Source: Ophiosphaerella korrae
Lineage: Eukaryota > Ascomycota > Dothideomycetes > Pleosporales > Phaeosphaeriaceae
Length of the DNA stretch: 64,000 nt
Direction: 5' to 3'
NCBI GenBank assembly: GCA_028456385.1
Contig: JALNQF010000038.1
Span: 235,601-299,600 of the forward strand
Positions 40,401 to 54,700 of this stretch are shown here, piece after piece. Both the position numbers and the translations under genes were made by a program. Numbering within the stretch: the first letter of the stretch is position 1; every line of letters starts with the position of its first letter. Below the pieces are notes generated by a model. It ran no database searches. It was not told the origin of the DNA and worked only from the letters and a program-made list of their open reading frames with translations.

Positions 40401-43400
40401 CTTTCTTAGTACTATATTAATTCTTTCTTAAAATACTACTAGTATATTTATTAATCTAAAAGGTATAACTATATATTTAAATAGTTTATATTATGTTCTA
40501 AATACTATTTTTTATTTATTACTTTCTTTAATTCTAATTTAGTAGTAAGCGTTTTAGATATCTAGTTTTATAAAGATCTTAGCTTTTTATAGTTTATCTT
40601 ATATCTTATCTATTTATAGTAAAGGATATTAGTTCTTATTTATAATTTTGTTAGTTTTTCTAAAATCTACGTAAAGTCTTTTATTACTTATACTTTTTTT
40701 ATCTATAAATATAAGTTTATATACTACTAAAGATTTAGATTCTTATATCTATTTTTTCTTTTTTATATTTGTAATAAATACTTATTTAATTTTAGATTCT
40801 TCTTCTATCTTTCTATAAACTAAGCTCTATTTTATATTTTTTCTTTCTTCTAGGTCTATTACTAAGTCTTATAGCTAGTATTCTAGAAAGTAGTCTTTAG
40901 GTTCTATAAGCTATTTTTCCTATTTTTTATATTCTTCTAGGAATTCTCCTTTATAAGTACTTATATTAGCTTTTAATATATCTATTTTATAGTAGTTAAT
41001 TTTTCTTATTCTTTAGTTAATATATAAGTTAGTTATCTATAACTATAGTATTTCTAGAATTATATCTTATTTATTATTAATTATTATTATATCTATAACT
41101 ATATTCTTAATTATTATTCTTTCTAGTTCTAGTATAAAAAGAACTATTTTAAACCTAATAGGTTTCTAGAATAGTTTTCCTTTAATTATACTTAGTTATT
41201 AAGAGTACTTCTTTATTATATAATATATTCTTTATATTTTTATAAACTTCTTTAATATAAAGTTTCTTACAGCTCTACTATTAATTATTAGTTATACCTT
41301 TTTACTTTAGAAAGTACCTATTTTTATAATATATAGGCTTCTTATACCTTCTAGCTACTTTTACTTAGGTAATTTTATAAATTATCTATCTTTCTAAAGC
41401 TATTACTTTACTTTAAGTTTATATTATTTATATTTTAGATATTTATTATACGTATATTTGTACTATAGTCTTCTTAGGACGTATTTCTTAGATAACTTAA
41501 GTTCTAGTCTTATTCTTAGATATCTTCTACTAGAATTACTTTTATATAGTTATAACCTTTTCTTTATATAAGCTATACGTAGTTATTTACTTTAGGGTTT
41601 TTATATATAGTATAATTCTTATTTAGGTATAATAGCTATAATACTTTAAAGTATACTAGATATTTTAGGTTTATTATTACGTTGTCCCCTTTTTAGTATT
41701 TATCTTTTTCTAGTATCTTCTTTATTAAGATATAGTATACTACTAGTACTCTTAGTATATAGGCTTTATTAATCTATTATATTTTTCTTATAAAGTATTA
41801 CTATTCTCTTTATATAAGTATTCTTCTTACTATAACTATATATTACTTTATTTATTCTTAAAATAGTATAAACTATATTTTTTTAGGATTACGTTTTTTC
41901 TAGTCTTTATATACTTTTTCTATACTTATAACTAGTAAGTATTTTTAAATAAACTTTTATTCTTTATTTTATTTTTCTATATCTATAGTTATATAGCTAT
42001 TATAGCTATATATATCTAACTAAGTATACTTTATACTTATTATATTAACTTTTTTTTTATTACTTTATAGTTCTTTAGAAGTAACTATAGTAGTCTCTTT
42101 ATCTAGTACTAGTTCTTTAGCTTAGATTAATAGAATCTAAGGTTCTTCTCTTTCTAAATCTTTTATTAGTAGGTTCTTTATATACGCTATTTCTTCTAGC
42201 TATACTTTTATTCTTTTTTTTATTACTACTACTCTATTCTTTTATAAAAACTATCTTACTCTCTACTTACTAAAAAAGTATATATAGTAGTTATCTTTAT
42301 AATAAAAAGTCTAGTAAAGTATTATATACTATAGTTTCTTACTCCTAGCTACTTTTTTTAAGGTTTAGCTTATACTTTTAGTACTTCTTTCTTACTCTTA
42401 GTTATTTTTAACTAAGCTTCTTTATTTTTCTTAGGATCTTTACTTCTATAGTCTTTTATAAAGAGTCCTAGTTTCTTATATTTATAATATACTATATCTT
42501 TTTTTTTTTTAATTAGTAGTCTTTTATATAATAGCCTTTTTTACTATAGTTAAAGTATATAAAGTCTTTATTCTTTTTCTTCTTATCCTTATTAGTATTA
42601 AGGATTATAGGGTCTCTAATATCCTAGTTTCTAAGTTAGTTCCTATACTTATTTTTCTTCTATTCTTAAAGATTATTATTAATTTATATTACCTATTATT
42701 TTAGAGCTTTTAGTATCCTAGGTTTTTCTATATAAATTATTTTGTATTAGATTTTTATATTTAATCTTTACTTAAATCTTAATATTAAAGATACCTTATT
42801 CTATTCTATATTTTATAATAGTTATTTAAATTATAATATATATTTAAATATACTTTTACTTTATATAAGTCTTTTAAGCTTTTCTTTAGCTTATTAGGTA
42901 ATATCTATATCCTTAAATACTACTTTTATTTATTTAGTAAAGTATTTATAACTTCTAAAAATAGCTTTAGTTTTATCTTTTTACGTTATTAGAGTATATA
43001 TTATATAATCTATCTAGTAAAGTTTAAACTATTTTATTATATCTCCTTTAAGGTATATTCTTATATATATTACTTTCTTTTCTTCTATATTAAAGTATAG
43101 TACTTATATATCTATCTATAGCTATACTACTACTATAAAAAGTTTTAGGTTTTCTTTTATCTTATTAAATTTCTTAAGTATAAGTATTTTAAGTAGTTTC
43201 TTTATTATACTTATCTTTAGTCTTTAAGTAATTAGTTCTATCTAGTTTTATCTTTTAATAATAGCCTTAATTTATACTTTATTTTACTTTAAATAGTCTT
43301 GTAGTTCTTTATTCTATATTTCTACGGTGTTAATTACTATCTTTATATCTTCTTTTTCTAAGATTAGATTATTTATATAATTTTAGATTACCTTCTATAC

Positions 43401-43527
43401 TATATTATCTAATTTATAACTACTTAGGAGTACTTTAGCTACTTATTTAGTTAAACTTTCTACTATTGTATTAGCTAGACTATACACTACTTACGCTTTG
43501 CTTCTCTTAATATCTAAATTAGTAAGG

Positions 43528-43968
43528 TATAACTAGGTTACCTATTATTAACTATAAGTAACTACTAAGGTATTAGTAGATTAGAAGATAATAATAAAAG
43601 TTTATATTATAATTAGTAATAACTATAAATAATAGTTAATTTGTATATATAATATTAAGTATTAGCGTTCTAGGTTAGAAATTAGATTACTAATACTATC
43701 CTAATAATACGTATTACTATTAACTATATACCTATACTTTTTAGCTAGCTTTATACTTTATATTTACTAAGATCGCGAATTATAAAGTTATTACGTATTT
43801 AGATTTATACTTTATATTTACTAAGATCGCGAATTATAAAGTTATTACGTATCTCTATTATAATTAGCTTCCTAGTTAAGTTTATTATCTTATAAGTTAT
43901 ACGTATTATTATTATCTATAGTAGGGCTAATTAGCTTAAACTAATTTTCTCTTATTATAGCTATAATA
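43528..43968 (-). repeat. 5' LTR of Gypsy-A copy 1
   Basis: 441-nt partner of 36979-37419. It keeps GATCGCGAATT at two positions where the 3' LTR has lost these CG sites, so the two LTRs were mutated independently. Confidence 0.85.
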
Positions 43969-44307
43969 TATTACTAGCTATTAATAAAGTAAAACGTTTA
44001 AGAATATATAAAGATTTACGTAATATACTAATAAAGTAAAGTACTAAAGTATAAGTAATATAGAGAATTATCTTCTTTACTAATTCTAAGTAATATCTTT
44101 AAAGAAGTCTCTCTAGACTTTATTATAAGCTTCTTACCTTTAAAGAATAGCTTAAAGTATATATATAATATAATACTAGTAATAGTAAACTACTTATCTA
44201 AGATAGCTATCTATATCCTAGTACTTAAAAAGTAAAATATATAATAGTTTATAAAAGTATACTTTAATAATATTATTTTAAACTATAAGATATAAAAAAG
44301 TATTATA

Positions 44308-45513
44308 TATTAAGAAGTAGCTAAAAGATAATAGTACTTACTATAAGCTATAAGAAATAGTAAAGAGATAATAGATAGTATTTAATAGTACTACTAGTAT
44401 CTAAGAAAGAATAATACTTACTTTAATTTCTTTATAAGTATTAAGCCTTTTATATACCTATATAGTATACTAGCTCTACTTTAGATTATAACTATATAAT
44501 ATTATAATCTTTAGTATATTAGCTCTACTTCTAACTTATACTAATATTTATAAAAGTTATAAGTATTTAATAAACTCTTATTATAGAGCTTTTTCTTCTA
44601 GCTAGTATTTTTACTAGCTCTTTAAAGTATAACCTTAATAAAAACCTTAAACCTTTAAGAAAATAAAGAAAAGAGTATTTATATACTTTACGTACTATAC
44701 GTATATATTAAGTATATTATTATTATTATACTTATATATAATATTCTATTTATATTTTAATAACTTATAAAAGATTATTACTTATTTAATTATATTTACT
44801 CTTAGTAAATCTTATATAAAAAATATTTTTTATTTATAATTATTTTACTTATCTTCTTATTAACTATAGTATATACTTAACGTATACGTAGTATATATTT
44901 AGTAATTATTACTATAGTTTACTATCTTTATCTAAAGTTTATTAAAAAAAGTAATATCTATTAAGCTTAGCTTTTTAAGTAGAGTATAGATACTAAGTAT
45001 ACTAACTATAATACTTTATATACTACTTACTTATACTATACTTAAAGTATTATTAACTAGAAAGAAGTATATAATAAGCTAAAAGAACGTTACTACTAGT
45101 ATTATTCTTCTAGTAATTATAGTAGCTATACCTTAGTAACTATAATATATACTCTTTATATATACTTTAACTAATATAAATAAGTACTTCTTATACTTAA
45201 TAAGTATATTAATTATCTTTATAAGCTTTATAATATATATAATACTACTATATCTAATACTAGTACTTCTAAGACTAACTTAGAAGTATACTATACTAGT
45301 ATTAAGCTTACTTATACCTAGTATACCTTTAACTTAAAGCTATTAAACTATAAGTACCTTACTACTTATAGTAGTACTCTTTAAAGAGTACTTACTTAAA
45401 TACCTATAACTATACTTTAATTTTTAGAGCTTATTTTAACTAAGTAGTATAGCCTTATAGCTTAGTAGAAGAGTTTAGTTAAAGTATTAATAGAGATTTT
45501 AGGCTATCTTTAT
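44308..45513 (-). mobile_element. Gypsy-B copy 3, 3' end (LTR plus 3' untranslated part)
   Basis: 44308-44592 is a Gypsy-B LTR (TATTAAGAAG..CTTATTATA) and 44593-45513 follows the same sequence as 47116-48040 of copy 2. The match stops exactly where a Gypsy-A LTR starts at 45514. The rest should lie beyond the window on the other side of that insertion. Confidence 0.7.
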
Positions 45514-45956
45514 TGTTATAGCTATAATAAAAGAAATCTAATTAGAGCCTATTAGCTCTACTATAGACAATAATAATATATATAACTTATAGGATAATAA
45601 ACTTTACTAAGAAGCTAATTATAATAGAAATATATAATAAATTTGTAATTTACAATCTTAGTAAATATAAAGTATAAAGCTAAGTACGTAATAAATTTAT
45701 AATTCGCGATCTTAGTAAATATAATATACAAAGCTAGCTAAGAAATAGAGGTATATAGTTAGTAGTAATATATATTATTAGGATAGTATTAGTAATCTAA
45801 TCTCTAACCTAGAACGCTAATACTTAATATTATACATATAAATTAATTATTATTTATAGTTATTACTAATTACAAATATAAACTTTTGTTATTACCTCTT
45901 AATCTACTAACTCCTATTAGGTTTACTAAGAAGTTAACTCTAGTAGACCTATTATA
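45514..45956 (+). repeat. 5' LTR of Gypsy-A copy 3
   Basis: Starts TGTTATAGCTATAATA, still with its TG, and ends CCTATTATA; contains the paired CGCG-derived positions discussed in the findings. Orientation is opposite to copies 1 and 2. Confidence 0.8.
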
Positions 45957-46837
45957 CCTTACTAATTTAGTTATTAAGAGGAGTAAAGCGTAAGTAGCGT
46001 ATAGTCTAGCTAATATAATAGTAGAAAGTTTAACTAAGAGAGGAGTAAAAGTACTTATAAGTAGTTATAAGTTAGATAATATAGTATAGAAGGATATTAA
46101 AAACTACCTAAATAACTTAATCTCTAAGAAAGAAGATATAAAAATAGTAATTAACGCCTTAGAAACTTAAAACAAAGAACTCTAAGAATATATAAAATAA
46201 AACAAAGCCTAGATTAAAGCTATTATTAAAGGATAAAACTAAATAAAACTAATTACGTAACGCCTAGAGATAAGTATAATAAAGAAGCTACTAAAAATAC
46301 TTATACTTAAGAAGTTTAATAGAATAAAAGAGAAACTAAAACCTATTATAGCTTTAGTATAACTCTAAATAGATATATAAATACTATACTTTAATATAAA
46401 AGAAAAGAAGGTAATATATATTAAAATACACCTTAAAGAAGATATAATAAGATAGTTTAAACTTTACTAGATAGACTATACAATATATACTCTAATAATA
46501 TAGAAAGATAAAACTAGAGCTATTTTTAGAAGTTATAAATACTTTACTAAGTAAATAAGAGTAGTATTTAGAGATATAGATATTACTTAATAAGCTAAAG
46601 AAAAACTTAAAAGACTTATATAATAGAAGAGTATCTCTAAGTATATATTATAGTTTAAATAACTATTATAAAATATAGAATAGAATAAATTAGCCCTAAT
46701 ATTAAGATTTAAATAGAGACTAAATAAGAAAATTCGATACAAGATAATTTATATAGAGAAACCTAGGATACTAGAAGCTCTAAAATAATAGGTAATATAA
46801 ATTAATAATAATCTTTAAGAATAGAAGAAAAACAAGT

Positions 46838-47115
46838 TATTAAGAGGTAGCTAGAAGATAATAGTACTTACTATAGGCTACAAGAGATAGTAAAGAGATA
46901 ATAGATAGTATTTAATAGTACTACTAGTATCTAAAAGAGAATAATACTTACTTTACTCTCTTTATAAGTATTAAGCCTTTTATACGCCTATATAGCGTAC
47001 TAGCTCTACTTTAGATTATAACTATATAATATTATAATCTTTAGTATATTAGCTTTACTTCTAACTTATACTAGAGTTTATAAGAGTCTTAAGTATTTAA
47101 TAAACTCTTGTTATA
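46838..47115 (-). repeat. 3' LTR of Gypsy-B copy 2
   Basis: 278 nt, TATTAAGAGG..CTTGTTATA on the plus strand; matches 61027-61304 and 44308-44592. Confidence 0.8.
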
Positions 47116-48129
47116 GAGCCTTTCTCTTTAGCTAGTATCTTTACTAGCTCTTTAAAGTATAACCTTAATAAAAACCCTAAACCTTTAAGAAAATAAAGAA
47201 AAGAGTATTTATATACCTTACGCTCTATACCTATATATTAGGCGTATTATTATTATTATACTTATATATAATATTCTATTTATATTTTAATAATAAGAAA
47301 AAGATTATTACTTACGTAATTACGTTTACTCTTAGTAGACTCTATATAAAAAATATTTTCCTTTTGTAATTATTTTACTTATCCTCTTATTAACTATAGT
47401 ATATACTTAATATATACGTAGTATACGTTTAGTAATTATTACTATAGTTTACTATCTTCGCCTAAAATTTATTAAGAAGAGTAATATCTATTAAGCTTTA
47501 CCTTTTAAGTAGAGTATAGATACTAAGTACGCTAATTATAATACTTTATATACTACTTACTTACGCTATACTTAAAGTATTATTAACTAGGAGAAGATAT
47601 ATAATAAGCTAGAAGAGCGTTATTACTAGTTTTTTCTATTAGTAATTATAGTAGCTACGCTTTAGTAACTATTTTAGAAATATACTCTTTATATACGCTT
47701 TAACTAATATAAATAAGTACTCTCTATACTTAATAAGTACATTAACTATCTTTATAAGCTTTATAATACGTATAATACTACTATATCTAATACTACTACT
47801 CTTAAGACTAACTTAGAGGTACGCTATACTAGCGTTAAGCTTACTTATACTTAGTATACTTTTAACTTAGAGCTATTAAACTATAGGCGCCTTACTACTT
47901 ATAGTAGTACTCTCTTAAGAGTACTTACTTAAATACTTATAACTACGCTTTAATTTTTAAAGCTTATTTTAACTAAATAGTATAGCCTTATAACTTAGTA
48001 GTAAAGTTTAGTTAAAGTATTAATAGAGATTTTAAGCTACTTTTACTATATTATATATTTACTTATACTATACTTATATAGCGTATACTAACTACTTTTT
48101 AAGCTTACTATAGCTACTTTTTTATAAAA

Positions 48130-48260
48130 TAAGTTAATAATAAAGAAGATAATAATAAAGATAGTAGTAAAGAAGAAGAGGTAGAAAAAGAAAAGGTAGA
48201 AGAAGAAGAAGAAGAAAAAGAAAAAGAAGAAGAAAATAAAGTAGAAGGTTAAGATATTCT
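48130..48260 (+). repeat. GA-rich low-complexity tract in Gypsy-B 3' region
   Basis: Runs of GAA, AAG and GTAGAA units (for example GAAGAAGAAGAAGAAGAAAA). Almost no pyrimidines on the plus strand. It lies between the chromodomain remnant and the 3' LTR. Confidence 0.7.
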
Positions 48261-50548
48261 ACTTTTAAAAAGTAGGTAAGACGTAAGTAGAGAGTAGTTT
48301 AGGCTTATCTAATAAGTAGAGAAGAAATAGTTTATAGTATAATTATTTATTTTTTATATATATAGATACTTAGCTATAGAGCTAAAAGTTAGATTATACT
48401 ATTTACTCTATAAGTACGTTTTAAGTATATAAATTATATTTTCTATATACGTTTTAATTATAGAGTACTTTAAGCTAAATTAAAATCTTTAAGTAGTTTA
48501 TTTATATCTTTAAAATCTATAGTAAGAGTCTATATATCTTTAGATTTATTATATTTTTTCTATCTAAGAAGATACTCTAGTTATTCTTTCTTTTTATATT
48601 TCTTTAGGATTCTTTTAACTTCTTATACTTTTTCTCCCTCTTCTATTACTTTAGGTAGCTAGGTATTATCTTTTATACCTAATTAAGATTTTTATCTCTT
48701 AAGAAGAGAAATATAAAATACGTTGTAAATATAATAGTAGAGTAGTAGTAGTAAGTAGTATACCTACGTTCCTACTACGTTTTATACTTAAAATAGTCTA
48801 ATAAACTTATCTAATAGCTTCTTATATAGTTAGTAAGTAAAGCTTAAGTTCTTTATACTTAGTAGAACTAGCTCTCTTTTTCTAAAGACTTCTAGTTTAT
48901 ATTTATTTTTATAGTACTATACTTAATATACTTATACTTTTTATAGAAACTTTATAAGTATTACTTACGTACTATATATACGCTTTACTCTTTAAATAGT
49001 GTCTAGTACTTCTTTTTCTAGCTTACTATCCTTAGGTAAGTATATAAAGATTAAGTATTTACCTAGTATAGCGTAAAAAGGCGTTATCTTTATTCCTTTA
49101 TAAATTAAGTTATTATATATAAATTATACTATTTTTAGTAAAGTAACTTAATTATCTTAATTTTCTATTATAAAGATTCTTAAATACTATTCTAGAGTCT
49201 AATTTTATTATTTAGTTTACTTATTAGTTTATAGGTAGAAAGCTATACTTAGCCTACGCTTTACTTATAGTTAGTAGTATATTTCTACCTAAAATTTTAA
49301 AGTAAAGATTAACTCTTAGTCTAATATAATACCTTTTTATATCTTATAGTTTAAGATAATATTATTAAAGTATACTTCTATAAACTATTACACGTCTTAC
49401 TTTTTAAGTACTAGGATATAGATAGCTATCTTAGATAAGTAGTTTACTATTACTAGTATTATATTATATACGTACTCTAAGCTATCTTTTAAAGGTAGGA
49501 GGCCTATAATAAAGTCTAGAGAGACTTCTTTAAAGATATTACTTAGGATTAGTTAAGGAAATAATTCCTTATACTACTTATACCTTAGTACTTTACTTTA
49601 CTAGTATACTATATAGGTCTTTACGTATTCCTAAACGTCTTACTCTATTAATAGTTAGTAATAGTATCTTATAATTAGCTTAAGTATTCTATGTATACTA
49701 AAGTAGCTAGCTATATATAAGTTATAATACTAGAGTAAAATCTTTTACCTAATAGTAAGTTCTTTTAGAACGTATACTCTACCTTTATATCTTAGGACTT
49801 TCTTATTATCTAAGTACTATACTTACACTCTACTACTATATTAAGTACTTTTAACTTTTATTAAACTCTCTACTTATACTTATATAAAGGCGTCTCTTTA
49901 CTATAGTCTATATAAAGTTATTAAAAAGGCTTTAGACTCTACTAATATAAGTTTACTACTAACTAACTCTTTAGCTATTAAGTATAGTACGTATAGTATA
50001 TATTCTATAGCGCTAGTAGTAGGAGTCCTTTTAGTACTATAGTCTCTAGTACTATATATCTTGTATATACTTTCTAAGCTTAGCTTAGTTATAAATCTTT
50101 TTACTTTACTAGTTATCTTTACTCTAGCTACTAAACTTACTAGTTATAATTTCTCCTAGAAAGTAAGTAATAAGCGTACTAGTAATAGGTTCTCTTACTT
50201 ATAGTTATATCTCCTTAAGAGGCTATCTATAGGATTTAGCCTACTAGCCTAGTATTTTACTTTAAAATTAAAAGCTCTTAAGTATATAGCTTAGTATACT
50301 TAGCGTAGGTTTAGCTTATATATAGTATATATTAAGCGTAAGTTATTATAATCTATAAGTACTTAAATTATATACTATATACTTTTAAGGTAGTATCTCT
50401 ACTATTTAAAACTATAAATAATAGTAAGAAGTTTAGTATTATATATTTTATAGTTTAATTCTACTTCTTATAGTTTTCTAGAAGTAAAGGTAACTAGATA
50501 CTATTTCCTATCTAGGTAGAGTTAGGATAAGATCCTAGAGATTGTAAA

Positions 50549-50989
50549 TATAATAGGTGTACTAGAGTTAACTTCCTAATAACCTTTAGGTTGTTAGTAG
50601 ATTATAAGGTAATAGCAAAAGTTTATATAGTAATTAGTAATAGGCTCTAAATAATAGAAAGATATCTTATAATATTAATATATTATCGCTTGTAGTTAAT
50701 AATTAAATTACTAATACTATCCTAATAATAGATATTACTACTAACTATATACTTTAATCCCTTAGCTAGCTTTATACTTTGTATTTACTAAGATTGCAAA
50801 TTACAAATTTATTATATACTTAGCTTTGTACTTTATATTTACTAAGATTGTAAATTGTAAATTTATTACGTATCTCTATTATAGTTAGTTTTCTAGTTAA
50901 GTTTATTACTCTATAAGTTATACGTACTTCTATTATCTATAGTAGAGCTAACTAGTTTAAATTAGTTTTCTCTTGTTATAGCTATAATA
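50549..50989 (-). repeat. 3' LTR of Gypsy-A copy 2
   Basis: 441 nt; starts TATAATAGGTGTACTAG and ends GCTATAATA. Shares subfamily-specific sequence with 57861-58301 rather than with copy 1. Confidence 0.82.
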
Positions 50990-51277
50990 CTATTCTCTTC
51001 TTTAGATAGGTTTTTATTTTTCTATCCTAGGCCTAAGGTTATTAGTCCTATTTTCTTATTTATTTCTAGTTCTTTAGTATTCTCTATATCTTCTTATTCT
51101 AATTATAATAAACTTTTTCTTATTACTTATATTACTTATAATAGAGTTAAAATATTTCTCTACGCCTATTATACTTAATTAAAGCTTACTTACCTTATAT
51201 CTTTAAAAGATAGTAAATATTATAGCGAGTGTATTCTTACTAATATTTAGTATAAGTATACTCCTTTAGGTGTTTCT

Positions 51278-51734
51278 TGTAATAGGCTACCTACGTCGAC
51301 TACTAGTAGCTATTAGAGTATTAGTAGATTAAGAGTTAATAGTAAAGCTTATATAGATAATCTATAATAACTAATATTAATAGAAGATGTTTTGTAATTG
51401 TCTTGTATTAGCGTTCTATAGTTAAAGAATTAAATTACTAATACTATCCTAATAATACGTATTACTACTAACTATATAGTAATAATATCTTAGCGGCTTT
51501 ATTACTTTGTATTTACTAAGATTATAAATTTATAAATTTATTATATAATAGCTTTGTAACTTTATATTTACTAAGATTATAAATTTATAAATTTATTACG
51601 TATTTATATTATAGTTAGCTTCCTAGTTAAACTTATTATCCTATAAGTTGTTACCTTACTTATCCTATACTTTGTTAGTAGCTAAGCGTAGACTAATTAG
51701 TTCTATCTTAGTTTCCTTTATTACTACTATAATA
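51278..51734 (-). repeat. Extra Gypsy-A-related LTR inside copy 2
   Basis: 457 nt, TGTAATAGG..CTATAATA; same landmark order as the other LTRs (ACTAATACTATCCTAATAAT, two CTAAGATTATAAA positions) but clearly more divergent. The internal sequence right of it restarts at the same point as that right of 50989. Confidence 0.7.
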
Positions 51735-54700
51735 CTATTTCCTCTTTTATATAGTCTTTTATTTCTCTATACTAGTACTAAAGTTATTAGTCTTATATTT
51801 TTATTAATCCTTAGTTCTTTATTACTCTCTATACTATCCTAGTCCTAGTATAATAAACTTCTTCTTATAGCTTGTATTGTTTATAATAAGGTTAAGATAT
51901 TCTTTTATTATTATTATACTAAATTAGGTCTTTCTTACTTTATATTTTTAAATAATAGTAAATACTATAATAAGTGTATCCTTACTAATAATTAGTATAA
52001 ATATATTTTTTCTAAAGTTTCGCTTATAAAGTATAAGTATTTAATTTCTATATAGTCTCCTTCTACTAAGTTGTATAAGGTAAGCTATTAATAGGGCTTA
52101 AGCGTAATTATTATTATAGCTTACTATAGCTAAGGCTAAGTATAAGTTAACTTTTTATAAGCTAGTAGAGCTTTATTTCTATATTAAGTATCTTTATAAG
52201 ATAAAAGCTTATAATAATACTAAGTTATCTAAATAGTTTTATACTTTAGAAGCTAAATTAGATTTAGATAATATAGTAGAAGCTACTCTAGCTCCTATTG
52301 TATTAGGCGCTCCTATTACCTCTCTATCTAGTAGTAGTATTATTAGTTTTCTTAACTTACTATAAGGCGTTCTAGAGAGTTTTAACTTTAGAACTCTTCT
52401 AGTTTCTTAGAGTAATTAAGGTTATCTTCTAGTTCCTATATTTCTTCTTATAGTTATCTTTTTTTATTTATTCTTATCTATTTTACTAAGTAGTAGTTCT
52501 TACTATTATAGAACTAATATACTAGGATTTCCTTAACTTTTTATTTTTCTTATTCTCTATACGTGTCTACTTTATATACTAGTAGTTCTATATCTTATAG
52601 TACTTTTTCTAGTAGTACTACGTAGAATATTAGATATATCTTTATTTTACTTAGTAGTCTTAATTTAAATATAACTAGTGTAACTTCTTTCTCTACTTTA
52701 TATAGTCTTATCTTAATATAGTCTAGTTTTAAGCTTAATTATTTACTTTTAATATTTCTTTATAGTAACTATACTTTTTTCCCTTCTTTAAATTAGGGTC
52801 TCTTTATATATTTCTTATTATAATATTTTTTTATATAATTTTATAAAAACTCTACGTCTTATCTTAATTAATTGTATATATCTTTAAGTCTATTAGTAAG
52901 GTTTTCTTCTCTTAGAGACTAAGATATTTTAATTCTTAGTATTTAGTATATATTAAGGTTAAATCTATAGTTTATAAAGAAAGGTAATACTCTTGTTACT
53001 ATATTCTTTACGCTATTGTATACTAACTATACTATAGGTAGTAACTATACCTAATTATTTTAGTTATAATTAAGGTAGTATCTTAGGTATTATTCTACTA
53101 TCTAATTTATACGTTCTAATTATCTATCTATCTATAGATAGTATACTATTAATATTATATATTTAATTCCTAATTATACTATTATTATTCCCTATAGTTT
53201 TAATATAAATCTTACGTCTCTATCTATAATAATTTTATCTAGTAGTCTATATTAGCTAATTATAGTTCCTAGGATCTAGTATATAGTAACTTCTATTCTA
53301 CTTTTTTTCTTGTATAGTCTAAAGTATAAGTACTTTATAAGTTTATCTACTATTATTAGGATTTTATTATACTTAACTCCTAATATTAAGTCTTTTAACT
53401 TAGGTAGTTTTATAATAAAATCTATTATAATAACTTTTTAAAGTTTTTCTAGTACTTTAATTAGTTATAATATTCTATATAGTATATATCTACTATACTT
53501 ATTTCTATAGTATTCTATATAGTCTCTTAGTACTTCTATTACTAGTTGTTTTACTCTTAGAATATAATAATCTCTTAGTAGTCTATTTAGTATTTTATTA
53601 ATTCCTTAATATCTATATACTAGTAGTTTGTAGAACTATTATATAAATTCTCTTTATATTTTTCTTAGAATATACGTTCTTCTATAGGCTTATACAAGGC
53701 CTTCTTATTTTTTAAGTTCTTTTAATTCTTTAGAAGCTTTTCTTATTTCTTTCTAAATCTATTTATTTAGCTCGCTACTCTTTCTTTTAAGTATTATAGC
53801 TATTTTTAGTATATTTAGGACTAAATATCCTTCTTTATTCTTAATTAGAACTATACTAGTAGTATTTACTTCTTCTTATAAGTCTAGTTTTCTACTAAAA
53901 GTATCTATAAATTAGTTATCTTTCTCTTTTATATATATAACTTTAAAGATAAATATTAATAAGAACTCTTACTATCTTATATAGTATTATAATAAGTCTT
54001 TATTTATTATAAATCCTATAAGATTCTTATAGTCTATATAGACTTTTATTTAGTATTTTACTCTTTATAGGTATACTCTCTATTATTTAAATACTTTATA
54101 GATTACTAGTATCTTCTTGTTATAAATTAAGTAGTTAAGCTCTACTAGCTTTATTTTCTTAGAGAAGTATTTAACTAAATATTCTTGTTTTATAGTTTAG
54201 TTTTCTTGTATTAGTACTATTCTATAGACTAAGTTAGATATATCTATTTTTACTATTACTAGTAGTTCTAGGTTATATATTCTAATAACTAGATTCTCTA
54301 TAAATTTTTTCTTAATCTTATTAAATACTTTGTTATATTCCTTTATCTATTTAAATAGTACGTCTTTCTTTATAAGTCTTGTTATTAGTTTTATATCTTT
54401 AGACTATTTTACTATTAATTTTCTATAAAAGTTTACTAACCTATAAAACTATTATACTTCCTTTAGGTTCTTTAGTGTTAGCTATTTATTAATTAACTTA
54501 ATTTTTCCTAGTTCTATAATAAACCTAAGGAAATCTATTTCTTTTATATAGAATTTGTATTTCCTTATTTTAAAGAATAGCTTACTTTCTACTAGTTTTT
54601 CTAGTACCTTGTGTATATATTATACGTATTCTTCTTCTATTTCTAAGAATATAAGGATATTATCTAGGTACGCAAATATAAACACGTCTAAGTACTTTCT

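Larger units (their letters stand above)
36979..43968 (-). mobile_element. Gypsy-A copy 1, full-length degenerate LTR retrotransposon
   Basis: Flanked by the direct repeat TATTA (36974-36978 and 43969-43973) and bounded by 441-nt LTRs. On the minus strand the internal 6.1 kb runs gag with a zinc-knuckle remnant (42516-42557), reverse transcriptase with a YLDN remnant of the catalytic YLDD (about 40355-40400), RNase H (DYKNL..F, about 39690-39735) and an integrase core (about 39010-39120). A purine-rich tract (AAAGAGAAGAATAG) abuts the 3' LTR at 37420-37433. Order protease-RT-RNaseH-integrase marks Ty3/Gypsy. Every domain is broken by stops, so the element cannot be autonomous. Confidence 0.85.
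36565..44307 (+). mobile_element. Gypsy-B relic on the plus strand (host layer), interrupted
   Basis: 36565-36978 and 43974-44307 together match, in reverse complement, the continuous Gypsy-B segment at about 49.3-50.1 kb. The second part reads as an integrase core (EVSLDFII, then NIILVIVNYLSKIAIYI) on the plus strand near 44095-44220. The two parts are split by Gypsy-A copy 1 and the right part is cut by a further Gypsy-B LTR at 44308. Degenerate. Confidence 0.7.

Noticed and set aside
47116..48060. Possible gag gene on the plus strand following a Gypsy-B LTR
   Set aside because: Integrase and chromodomain of this copy read on the minus strand towards this LTR, and a purine tract abuts it, so it is the 3' end of the element and not a 5' gag region.
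51648..51842. 64-codon hydrophobic frame in the AT-rich block
   Set aside because: It overlaps the end of an LTR and continues into RIP-mutated internal sequence; the Leu/Ser/Ile-rich product is what AT-biased DNA yields by chance.
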